A DNA stretch of 64,000 nt from Effrenium voratum (lineage: Eukaryota > Sar > Dinophyceae > Suessiales > Symbiodiniaceae): positions 140,001-204,000 of the forward strand of contig CAUJNA010003745.1 in the NCBI GenBank assembly GCA_963377175.1, given 5' to 3'. The notes beneath the pieces were generated by a model. That model searched no databases. It was not told the origin of the DNA and worked only from the letters and a program-made list of their open reading frames with translations. Below, piece by piece: positions 38,901-47,242 of this stretch; the first letter of the stretch is position 1, and each line of letters starts with the position of its first letter. A program made the position numbers and the translations under genes.

Positions 38901-39297
38901 GTCCAAAAAATCGCACCACCCCCTCGCACATGGGAAACATGGACAACAAAAACCCGCGTTGTTTTTTTGCTTTTAGTTTTTTTGTTGTTTCCCGAGTGGA
39001 TTCATATTGACCCACACCCAAGCCGCAGACCGGCGGTGTCGAAGCCTTGAGCACCTGCGCCTCGGAAGTCATCGGCTCCTCGGAGCTCGGCGGAAAAAAA
39101 CATATCCGGGAAATCCGCCCCGAAACCGGGCTCCCGGCTCCCAAATTCATTTCCCTTGGTTGGCTCCCAAAAGATGAATTTCCCAACTCGAAACATCAAC
39201 CCAAAGGGAACCCCTTTCAAAGGCCAAAAAAGGCGATGTTTGAAAGGCTCCCATATTCATTTCCGAACTTGGTTGACGTTGGGTTTGGGGAGCAAAA
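35953..39297. other. No gene recognised
   Basis: Host DNA with a (TC)n run at 38447-38470 and a truncated family 2-like end near 39008. Short open frames only. Confidence 0.45.
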
Positions 39298-39420
39298 ATT
39301 ATCCGCCGACATTGTTCGGCGTGTCGGATACCTAAGAGAGGATAGAGGATAACCCCCCCCTTAGTCCCCCCCCGGGACACGTCAATTACGCATGGTTTTT
39401 CGGTCGCCAACCCCCCCCCC
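39298..39420 (+). repeat. Composite host repeat, copy 2, left fragment
   Basis: Reads LSADIVRRVGYLREDRG and stop in the same frame as copy 1 at 26920-26970, then C-rich DNA ending in a run of ten C that meets the viral terminus. The remainder of this copy starts at 61207. Confidence 0.85.
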
Positions 39421-39474
39421 AAAAAATACAGAAAGGGGATTTGAAGGAACTGAAAATCATTTCTGTATTTTTTC
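39421..39474. repeat. Hairpin-forming viral terminus
   Basis: AAAAAATACAGAAA at the tip is followed 25 bases later by its complement TTTCTGTATTTTTT. The right end has the same arrangement (61153-61206). This is a short inverted repeat inside the long one. Confidence 0.8.
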
Positions 39475-39858
39475 TAACAACCAATGAAAAACACATTGAA
39501 AAACCAAGTATCAACTAATAGATAAGGTTAATAAATCACAACCTTATTCATTCTAAGTAATTCCTAGAAAAGATACACACCTTATCCATTATTTTTTCAC
39601 TACTTAACCTATTTCATTTTACTATTTGTTTACCCTTATTCATTTTATATTTTAAGTCTTTTTCCAATTCTCAGAAACTCCAGTTGTTCTTCATTTTTTC
39701 TTTTTACCTTATTCATTGTTCACGAATTTTTCACTCAGACTTAAAAATATGACTAAAACACATTTCACCTAATAGTTCCACCTTTCACATTTCATTATTC
39801 AGCTTTACAACTATATTTCTTTGATGCTTACTTGTTTTCTCATGCCTTGCTTTATTTC

Positions 39859-40119
39859 TCAAATACATAGACAAATCACACTCACTACAAAATACAACTT
39901 ATTGTTCCACTGTTTATTCCTTTCCATTTTCTTTTCTCTATACTCTTCATCTTCCTTCCACCTTCTATTCGCTTCTGCCCTATATTCTTCCTTATGCTTT
40001 TCATAACATGTTCTTCTGTGTTCTAAACACCTATTACAGTTTTTGTTTTCACCTTCAAACTCTTCAACTCCTAACATTCTACAACACTTGGAGCACTGCC
40101 TTTCACTTTGGTTTTCCAT
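39859..40119 (-). CDS. TIR zinc-finger protein (left copy), frame-broken
   Basis: An 86-codon frame starting MENQSERQCSKCC with a second CNRC pair (a zinc-ribbon-like CxxC...CxxC) and a long basic/acidic helix. It stops at 39859, but one base out of frame the DNA continues CSECDLSMYLRNKARHEK, then TSKH, a C2H2 finger. A missing T in TATTTTG, or a -1 ribosomal shift there, would join the two. The right copy has the same upstream stop plus an extra indel. Nucleic-acid binding is inferred from the fingers. Confidence 0.7.
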   Translation of the reverse strand: MENQSERQCSKCCRMLGVEEFEGENKNCNRCLEHRRTCYEKHKEEYRAEANRRWKEDEEYREKKMERNKQWNNKLYFVVSVICLCI

Positions 40120-40275
40120 TATTCTTATTAATGTATAGTTCTAAGTCTTTATACAGTTTTAGGACATACTCAAAAGCAAAAAAATAATAATTCAATCTTT
40201 ACAAACGATAAATATATTACAATTATAACATATAATATTTTACATGTGATAATCATAGTATGATTAAACCTGTTT

Positions 40276-40698
40276 TTAGTGTTTCCAGTCTCCTATGTTG
40301 TTCCAAGAACTGCTCAAAATGTTTCTGATATTATACCAGATTAAGTTAACGTCATAATCTTTCATTGGTGCTCTTTGTTGTATTAAATAACGCAACACTG
40401 ATACCAAAGTATAATAATTACAATGCATTGTTGTCATTCCTCCTCTTTCATTAATACTATTACCATTACGTTTAACGAGTTCTTCTTTCATTATGTTTTC
40501 GTAAATCTCTTTTATCCATTGATGATTTTGTTCTCCATACTCAGCGAACATATCTGGATATATATCTTTCATTGTTTTATCGTTTTTAATTATTTCAATG
40601 ACTTGTTTATACGATGGATAGGGATTATCCTTAATGAAACTCAATATTATCTTTCTATCCTGTTCCAGCTCTTTTTCTGTCACTCCTAGCATTGGCAT
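40276..40698 (-). CDS. TIR-encoded 140-aa protein (left copy)
   Basis: Starts MPMLGVTEKELEQDRKIILS and ends NNIGDWKH; identical at protein level to the copy at 59934. It is mostly helical and charged, with no known domain that I recognise. The left copy has lost the upstream DNA present at the right end, because the polymerase gene begins there. Two identical copies in the TIRs suggest gene conversion during replication. Confidence 0.75.
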   Translation of the reverse strand: MPMLGVTEKELEQDRKIILSFIKDNPYPSYKQVIEIIKNDKTMKDIYPDMFAEYGEQNHQWIKEIYENIMKEELVKRNGNSINERGGMTTMHCNYYTLVSVLRYLIQQRAPMKDYDVNLIWYNIRNILSSSWNNIGDWKH

Positions 40699-40729
40699 TG
40701 TCCTCTTATTATATTAAGTATTTATTCCT

Positions 40730-41875
40730 TTAAGTCGTTTTCAAAGAATTTATCTTATAATGGCCGTAAGCAAGTGAGTTTACACTATCTATCCAATATT
40801 TTTTGTTTTCATAACTACTAAGAGCAATTTTTTTAGTTGTTATACTAAAAATTCTGTGGTTTTTACTTCTAATACTATTAAATGACTTATGTATAACCTC
40901 ATTAGTTTTTAAAACCGTCTCAAACTCTTCATATTTCATTTGACGTCTTACTGTGCCTTTTGCTATGCCCTTACATTTCTTATATTTTTTATCATCACCA
41001 TAAACTGAGTAAGCATAGCATTTAGGACGAAGAGCTATAAACCCTGTTATTATTTTACTTTTTAATTCATCCTTAAATTTACCTAATACTTTCTTGTTAT
41101 TATCATCATAACATTTATGTTCCTTAGGATAATCTGAAAAATCTAATTCTTTTTTAATTGCATTAAGGTCTTCATAAATGTCATTGGTTTTAGTATGAAA
41201 TACAAAACTATCAGTATCAGTATATACCATTTTAATATTATCTCCATATTTAGGCTTCATAACGTCATAATAAAATTTATACATGTGTTGCTTACTCAAA
41301 TCTAAAATACTCATCCCAATAAATATAGGTTTGTCTAGTTTCAACTTTGTTTTTTGCTTTTCAACTCCAACCAAATTTTCATTAATGATATGACTATGTT
41401 TGAAGTTAGGATTACTTACACACTTCATATATCTAGTTTCATCACTCACAACCTCAAAATCTAAATGTTTCCTTTTATCCTCCATTGTTTTTCCAAATAT
41501 GGCATTGTTCATCAATTTGTAAACATCTTTCTCAAAATCATTTCTAGCATTCTTCCTCTTCTCAGTGTTAAACTCAATGTAAGGTTTTAAAACTTCTTTT
41601 TGTTCAAATTTAATTGCTCTATGAATTTTCTTAAGTTTTAACCCTTGCTTCAAATAAAATTGTAAGGTTCTTATATGGATTACATATTTTTCTTTATCAT
41701 TTAAATTCAATACTAATTTATTTGTTTTCTCATCCGTAGGTTTTTTATGATTTAAAAATTCATAAATTTCAATTTGTTTATCTGACAGCATGTCGGCTTT
41801 AACATTCATAACCTCAGGTGCCATTGGATAGTCATTGTGTAAATCGTGTAATTCTTTAGGATATTCTAAATCCAC
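40730..41875 (-). CDS. polB: Protein-primed DNA polymerase B, C-terminal part
   Basis: A 381-codon frame starting at GTG. It opens with DLEYPKELHDLHNDYP, the conserved block after polymerase motif A in Maverick polymerases, then motif B KLMNNAIFGK (120-129), motif C YTDTDS (218-223) and the KxY-like RPKCYAY (284-290). It overlaps the upstream 885-codon frame by 20 bp and lies one base out of frame with it. The two are one gene interrupted by a +1 shift. The 3' end lies at the TIR boundary. Confidence 0.93.
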   Translation of the reverse strand: MDLEYPKELHDLHNDYPMAPEVMNVKADMLSDKQIEIYEFLNHKKPTDEKTNKLVLNLNDKEKYVIHIRTLQFYLKQGLKLKKIHRAIKFEQKEVLKPYIEFNTEKRKNARNDFEKDVYKLMNNAIFGKTMEDKRKHLDFEVVSDETRYMKCVSNPNFKHSHIINENLVGVEKQKTKLKLDKPIFIGMSILDLSKQHMYKFYYDVMKPKYGDNIKMVYTDTDSFVFHTKTNDIYEDLNAIKKELDFSDYPKEHKCYDDNNKKVLGKFKDELKSKIITGFIALRPKCYAYSVYGDDKKYKKCKGIAKGTVRRQMKYEEFETVLKTNEVIHKSFNSIRSKNHRIFSITTKKIALSSYENKKYWIDSVNSLAYGHYKINSLKTT

Positions 41876-44513
41876 TTCTAGATATTCTAATAATGTCTTC
41901 TTCTTTTAATGTATCATCCCATTTTAGATTTTTATATGGCAGTTTTTGTATCATGCTTAACCCGTACAAATTATTAGCATCACTACTTTCTTTATTTTTA
42001 TCATATTCTTCTCCCATGTATTTATTATTTGCTTCAACTTTTTTAGTAGAAACCATACACATCCCGCCTCTAAGTCCCGCTTCTATCATTTCATACATTT
42101 CTTGGTCATATATTAAATCAATCTCTACACCAGTCATTTTAAGCATAGCATCAAAAGCAAAGTTAGGCAATGTATAATAATAAGCAGGGTCCAATCCATA
42201 ATATTTCATACATACATCTCTAAAATTTTCGAAAATGTCAGTCAATAATAATACATCAGTTTTCAAATATAAATCATGGTATTCACCCATATTCTTAATG
42301 TCAAAATGCTTCCATATAATTTTTGCTCTTTCATAGTCGTTAACACTTATACCTTCTTCACTCAACTGACTATAAAAATCATCCTTACTCGGTAATTGCT
42401 CATCATCAAATTTATCAAATGAATTCATGTAGTCATAAGGATAAACGCCTTTATCAGTTAATAAATCTAGACATTTCTCACTCTTAATCACATCATTTTT
42501 ACTACTAAACCTAAAATTATCTTTCCAGTTTTCACGCAATAACCATTTACTTTTATCTTCTTCATCTGTATTATCATACTTACTCATTGAAACTAACTTA
42601 TCTAATGAAGCAGTTAAAAACCCAAAAGTGTCTTTAACACTCAAACTTTCAAAACTGATATTAATAAATTTTTCACTGTTCTGAGCGATGACACCTATTT
42701 TATTGTTGTTACTTAATTTATCCGCATTTTGAATAATTAAATGACCGTCATAATTTTTCATGTTATGAAAGAATACAGGAATTTTAAAATATCTATTACA
42801 AAAATTAAGATTGCAAACGCTATGAGCACAACCTCTATACTTGCCTGTAAAATGACAATGGTCTCTAACTTTTCTATATTTCTCTGCTTCCTTGGCATTC
42901 TTATAGTTCATTCTAAACTTATCCCCACAAATAAAGCAGTTTTTAGCATTTTTAAAATCTTCTTTGTCTTCATCAGTCGCGTAGTCACGCGAGGCTCTGC
43001 CGAGCGTCATGTCTATTTTTTCGTTTTCTCCCATCTTCTCCTTTACTTCTGCCCTAATGTCATTAAGTTTTTGACAAAACACATCAACAGCATCTTTACC
43101 GCGATACATAAATTCATAATTTGTATTATCAACAGCATTAACCATATTAAGCATAAAACCACATGGTTTATGCTCTTGATAAGAAAAAGTGTTTTTATCT
43201 TCATCTTCATCAGGTTTTTTCAGTTCCTCTGTCAAACATTCAAAATCAGCATATACAACAAAAGGACACCTTAACTTTTTGAAGTGATGCTTAAAACTAA
43301 CTTTCTCATAAGGCTTAGGCATTACTATTTGTTGTCCTTCAACTTCCATGCATCCACTATCATAATGTTTATTTAATAATTCTTCATTTCTAAATCCATG
43401 ATTACAATATTTACAAAAATAGGACTTACCATTATGATTACTTTTCTGATTATTAATAAGTCTGCTCAAACTTTTTATATACACATAATGACTGCAATCC
43501 TCCTCATCAACTCTCAACAAATCAAGATGACAAGAAGCATCTTTATTTTTCAATTTTCTACTAATAACAATTTGTTCATTATCATCAATTTCATAAACAT
43601 TAATGGATATTGATTTATTATTTTCTTCAAATATATCTATATCATTATTATTAGCAGGAAAACTCACACCATCAAAAATCAAATCACTTTCTATCTTCTT
43701 GTAATGAAACATCTTTTCAGGGTGTGCTTTATCACAAATTTTACAATATCCACACTCAATAGAATATTTAAAACACTTGTCATCTTGATTTTTAATATTG
43801 ATACATGCCTTTTTCTTTTTAATCCATTCTGGAAGTTCAATATATTTGCCAGCTCTAGTCGGATTATATTTATTATACATGATATGAATATTATTAATAT
43901 TGCTAATTATTAATCCTGACTGATACAAAGCCATATCTAAAATTCTTGTTTCAACATCAGGTCTCATTCTTTTCAAAGCATTCCTTAAATCCTCTTCATT
44001 TACAATAGTGTACGACCTTGTCCTAACTGTTACGTTTCTCTCCTCATCAAATAAGTTCATAACTTTCATATTTATTGTAGCATTAAGTTTCATTCCTCTA
44101 TTCTCTTTCAAGTATTCATTAAGTTTGTCAAATTGATAATTAAAATAAGTCAATCCGTTCAACTCTTTTAAATGAATGTTTGAAATTGTGTAGGCGTTAG
44201 CATATGCTCTAAAGGCGCTTCTTTCTTCTGTTATTACTGCTTTTTTCTTAATAGCATGTTTTAAAACCGTTCTTGCTCCTACTCTTTCTCTGATTTGATT
44301 TGCTTTGTAGTCATTAGTTTTCTTTACTGCTTCAAGTCTCTTACTCAATCTATTGCTTATTGGTTTTTCTGGATTATATCTATACTGATTGTTTCCTATA
44401 ATTATGGTTTTAAGTTTTTTACCTTTATTATTTACTTTGTATTCTCCTAAATTTTCTTTAAGAAGATACTTAACTATTTTAGTGTTTTCATCTGGCGGTA
44501 AATCTCTATTCAT
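41856..44513 (-). CDS. polB: Protein-primed DNA polymerase B, N-terminal part
   Basis: An 885-codon frame. It has a Maverick-type N-terminal region with YIELPEWIKKKKACIN (224-239) and a C2H2 finger (367-388), exonuclease motif I YADFECL (421-427), a CxxC...DHCHFTGKYRGCAHSVCN zinc insert (526-568), Exo II HNMKNYDG (583-590), Exo III YHDLYLKTD (745-753), the GLRGG motif (813-817) and polymerase motif A DANNLYG (845-851). It breaks between codons 873 and 885, where the next frame takes over. A GC-rich double-hairpin insert encodes TLGRASRDYAT (503-513). It replicates the element from a terminal protein primer. Confidence 0.95.
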   Translation of the reverse strand: MNRDLPPDENTKIVKYLLKENLGEYKVNNKGKKLKTIIIGNNQYRYNPEKPISNRLSKRLEAVKKTNDYKANQIRERVGARTVLKHAIKKKAVITEERSAFRAYANAYTISNIHLKELNGLTYFNYQFDKLNEYLKENRGMKLNATINMKVMNLFDEERNVTVRTRSYTIVNEEDLRNALKRMRPDVETRILDMALYQSGLIISNINNIHIMYNKYNPTRAGKYIELPEWIKKKKACINIKNQDDKCFKYSIECGYCKICDKAHPEKMFHYKKIESDLIFDGVSFPANNNDIDIFEENNKSISINVYEIDDNEQIVISRKLKNKDASCHLDLLRVDEEDCSHYVYIKSLSRLINNQKSNHNGKSYFCKYCNHGFRNEELLNKHYDSGCMEVEGQQIVMPKPYEKVSFKHHFKKLRCPFVVYADFECLTEELKKPDEDEDKNTFSYQEHKPCGFMLNMVNAVDNTNYEFMYRGKDAVDVFCQKLNDIRAEVKEKMGENEKIDMTLGRASRDYATDEDKEDFKNAKNCFICGDKFRMNYKNAKEAEKYRKVRDHCHFTGKYRGCAHSVCNLNFCNRYFKIPVFFHNMKNYDGHLIIQNADKLSNNNKIGVIAQNSEKFINISFESLSVKDTFGFLTASLDKLVSMSKYDNTDEEDKSKWLLRENWKDNFRFSSKNDVIKSEKCLDLLTDKGVYPYDYMNSFDKFDDEQLPSKDDFYSQLSEEGISVNDYERAKIIWKHFDIKNMGEYHDLYLKTDVLLLTDIFENFRDVCMKYYGLDPAYYYTLPNFAFDAMLKMTGVEIDLIYDQEMYEMIEAGLRGGMCMVSTKKVEANNKYMGEEYDKNKESSDANNLYGLSMIQKLPYKNLKWDDTLKEEDIIRISRSGFRIS

Positions 44514-44599
44514 ATTATTATCTATATAATTTAATTAGGTTTTTTCTCTTTAAGTCTTTTTAAAGTCATAAAATTCTAAGAACTAAATAACTAATTATT

Positions 44600-44710
44600 A
44601 GTCTAAATTATTATTTTAATTTTCAATTAGTAATAATTCATGAAGATTAAATCATAGATTTAATCTAATTTATTATTTTAATTTTCAATTAATAATAATT
44701 CATGGCGCAA
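44600..44710. repeat. Tandem duplication of integrase gene 3' end
   Basis: About 42 bp (HELLLIEN, stop and following AT-rich DNA) occur twice, at 44602-44643 and 44663-44704. Only the second is joined to the integrase frame. Confidence 0.75.
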
Positions 44711-45643
44711 ATAATGCTTTTTCAATCCTTCCAAGACATAGTATGTTTGTAATGTTATATCTTTTTCTATCTTTTCTATTTTGTATTTCCTTTCTGTCCA
44801 CTTTGGGTTGGTCTCTTTCCTCGATGTATAATTACCTTTTCCTTTTTGGTATATTTTCACTGTGTCTGAAACAGATAATTTAGGATATTTCCTCATATGC
44901 TTTTGCTTCAGTGTAAGGTTTGCTTTTACATTTGCTCTGTTGTCATCATCATGCGCTTCATTTGGTTTCATTCCAGTTGATGAGTGAATAGCGCTATTAT
45001 ATTTCTTTAATGTAGGTTTCAACATATCAGTCCATCTACCTTTAGTAAAGTTTATTCTGTCTCCTATTCCTTTTTTCATGGTTCTAATAAATCTCTCCAC
45101 AATATTGGCATGTGTTAGTGTTGTTTTATGTATTATACCTAAATCATCTAAATATTTCTTTACTTCTGCTTTAAATGCTCCATCATCATCAGAAAAGATT
45201 TCCACAGGCTCACCCATAACTTTAAATGCTTCTTTCAAACCTTTCAAAACGTTTGGACTGTCTCTTTGAAACATTGGATGCACAAAACCTAATTTACTGA
45301 AAGCATCTATTACAATCAATGCATAGCGTTCTTCATCTTCTTTCTTAAATATTTTCATATCCATAATATCTATTTGAAATTCTGCTCTGGCATATGGCAC
45401 TAAGAAACTGTTATAATTCTGATACGGCTTTATTTGCTTGTTAGGTTGCTTCTTCAACCACTTTGCCACTTCTTCTAATGTTACACTTGCTCCTTTCTCT
45501 TTTGCTTGATTGTATAAGCTTTGTTTAGAACCATAACCTGTTTCTAAATCATAGTAGATATTGCTCATTATCTCTTCATTACTTAGTTTACTCATATATT
45601 GAAATTGGATTATATTAATTAAAATTAAATTAATATTATCCAA
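44678..45643 (-). CDS. int: Retroviral-type (rve) integrase
   Basis: A 321-codon frame; the likely true start is the Met at codon 17 (MSKLSNEEIM), which follows AT-rich leader. The DDE core is visible: D92 in FQIDIMD, D152 in FSDDDGAF and E183 in NIVERF. The C-terminus has an SH3-like KWTERKYKIEKI segment. This enzyme inserts linear DNA with TIRs into host DNA. It sits next to polB as in many Mavericks. No HHCC N-terminal zinc finger is seen. Confidence 0.95.
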   Translation of the reverse strand: MDNINLILINIIQFQYMSKLSNEEIMSNIYYDLETGYGSKQSLYNQAKEKGASVTLEEVAKWLKKQPNKQIKPYQNYNSFLVPYARAEFQIDIMDMKIFKKEDEERYALIVIDAFSKLGFVHPMFQRDSPNVLKGLKEAFKVMGEPVEIFSDDDGAFKAEVKKYLDDLGIIHKTTLTHANIVERFIRTMKKGIGDRINFTKGRWTDMLKPTLKKYNSAIHSSTGMKPNEAHDDDNRANVKANLTLKQKHMRKYPKLSVSDTVKIYQKGKGNYTSRKETNPKWTERKYKIEKIEKDITLQTYYVLEGLKKHYLRHELLLIEN

Positions 45644-46003
45644 TTAGACTTTACTTTTAATACTCTGGCACTTTCTACTTTTTTCATGTCTTGATTTGTT
45701 AGAACTGTTGGCCATTGATTTTCCACAAATATTACATGTATAAGGTTTATTAAGTTTTTCTTGAAAGTATTTTTTATGATAATCCTTTTGATATTGTTTC
45801 TCTTTATTTTCTTTTGTTTCTTCGCTATCAGTAGGACTTGGCAACACATCAGCATCTGAACTTTTATAATGTCTTTCAATGTCATCAGCAAAACTACTAT
45901 TCATAAATAACATATTCATAAAGTCATTATAATCATCTTCATCATGTATTCCTCCTAACAATCTATCGCTTCCATCATCTGAGTGTCTGCTATAGAATGG
46001 CAT
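45644..46003 (-). CDS. C2H2-like zinc-finger protein
   Basis: A 119-codon frame with an acidic N-terminal half and a C-terminal finger CNICGKSMANSSNKSRHEK, then SRKC. Its end abuts the integrase frame. A CTTAAAG motif lies 28-36 bp upstream of the ATG. Probably DNA-binding or regulatory; the exact role is unknown. Confidence 0.75.
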   Translation of the reverse strand: MPFYSRHSDDGSDRLLGGIHDEDDYNDFMNMLFMNSSFADDIERHYKSSDADVLPSPTDSEETKENKEKQYQKDYHKKYFQEKLNKPYTCNICGKSMANSSNKSRHEKSRKCQSIKSKV

Positions 46004-46100
46004 TTATCTTATAGAATAAAGTCGCTATTTCTTTAAGGCATTTTTACAAATTCTGGTATTTTAATTTTGATATTTTATTATTATTATTATTATTATTATT

Positions 46101-46979
46101 TTATTGTTTTTCTTTATTCTTATCTTTATCCTTATCTTCATTTTCACTTTCAGCATCTGTAGGAACAGGGATGTCAGTAGGTGGAGCTATTTCATAATTA
46201 GAATTTTCTTCTGATGATGATGAATTAACAGTATGCGTTGAAGAACTATTAACAGTGATAGGCGGAGAACTATTAACGCTAACAGGCGGGGAAGTGTTTA
46301 ACTCAACTTCCTCACTAACATTTGTATTCAACCAATTCATTATAGCAGTTGCTATATCGTATGATGTTACTAATGAATTCATTGTCAGATTAACTAATAA
46401 CTCAGAACCTTGAATTGTAGTTAATGTAGTGTGATATGTTAAATGTGCTACTATTTGTCCTATACTAAAACCTGACCTCATCATAAATTCTATAATCCTC
46501 ATCAACATAAATAATTTCTTTCTATATTTATCAATGTCATCATCTTTTTTGTCATCATCATCATCATCGTCATCATCATATAAATCAGGGTCATATGTAA
46601 ATGCTTCTGCTTCTGCTTCAGCCTTGGTTATCAATTTGCTTTTGAAACTCTTTGAAGAACCGCCTAATATTTTTGTCATATCATCAAAATTATAAGTTTG
46701 TGTCGCTTTATCATTTGGTAGGTCTGTTTGTGTTGCCTTGTTTTCTTTGTTAAGCGTTTGTGTTGCCTTGTCTGCCATCATAACTTTTGCGTTCATATAT
46801 CTTTCTTTATTTTTATAATTCATTAAATCCATTTTATCAAAATCAAAATTATTCAATAACATATATTTTTTGTATTTCTTCAATATGACTGTTGTTTTCA
46901 TTTTGCTTGTGATTGCTTGTTTAAGCATTTCATCATAAGTAGGGCGTTTCCTTAACTCTTGCTTGTGGTTGTTAATCAT
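46101..46979 (-). CDS. Acidic protein with three KATQT (LC8-type) motifs
   Basis: 292 residues. The N-terminus ELRKRPTYDEMLKQAIT resembles the starts of the next two upstream genes. KATQT occurs at 71-75, 81-85 and 91-95, exactly ten residues apart, matching the known K-x-T-Q-T motif bound by dynein light chain LC8. Then come an Asp run (about 135-150), a hydrophobic helical region (about 155-215) and a Ser/Pro/Thr-rich, acidic tail. The role is inferred: a hub for host LC8, perhaps for transport or assembly. Confidence 0.8.
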   Translation of the reverse strand: MINNHKQELRKRPTYDEMLKQAITSKMKTTVILKKYKKYMLLNNFDFDKMDLMNYKNKERYMNAKVMMADKATQTLNKENKATQTDLPNDKATQTYNFDDMTKILGGSSKSFKSKLITKAEAEAEAFTYDPDLYDDDDDDDDDKKDDDIDKYRKKLFMLMRIIEFMMRSGFSIGQIVAHLTYHTTLTTIQGSELLVNLTMNSLVTSYDIATAIMNWLNTNVSEEVELNTSPPVSVNSSPPITVNSSSTHTVNSSSSEENSNYEIAPPTDIPVPTDAESENEDKDKDKNKEKQ

Positions 46980-47013
46980 TTTATATAATTATTGATAAAT
47001 TATGTAAAATGAA

Positions 47014-47220
47014 TTATTTTTCCTTTGTTGCCTTGCCTTTTCCTTTCATATCTTTCCAATCATTCATTCTTTTTCTTAACAATTCATCATTTACTTCTGT
47101 TGTCCATTTTCCGCTGTTTATAAGCTTCTCCACCAGTCCAACTAAATAAGTTCTACCTGTTTCCTTTTTTCCTTTCCCCTTTTTCTTTGTGTTTGAATAT
47201 TGTTGTTCCTGTTCTTCAGT
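47014..47220 (-). pseudogene. Open frame without a start codon
   Basis: About 68 codons reading GTAGLTEEQEQQYSN, then a Lys-rich stretch and GRTYLVGLVEKLINSGKWTT, ending KGKATKEK. There is no ATG before the body and a stop lies just upstream. Composition looks coding, so it may be a truncated gene or a frameshifted extension of the 281-codon gene that ends at 47243. Confidence 0.4.
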
Positions 47221-47242
47221 AAGTCCTGCTGTTCCTCTTTAA

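Larger units (their letters stand above)
39421..40740 (+). repeat. Left terminal inverted repeat
   Basis: Matches the reverse of 59891-61206 nearly base for base, with a few substitutions and small indels. It ends inside the 3' end of the polymerase gene. It holds two genes, a zinc-finger ORF and a 140-codon ORF. Confidence 0.95.

Noticed and set aside
42741..43274. Plus-strand 177-codon frame inside polB
   Set aside because: It is the antisense shadow of the polymerase gene; hydrophobic content comes from the AT-rich complement.
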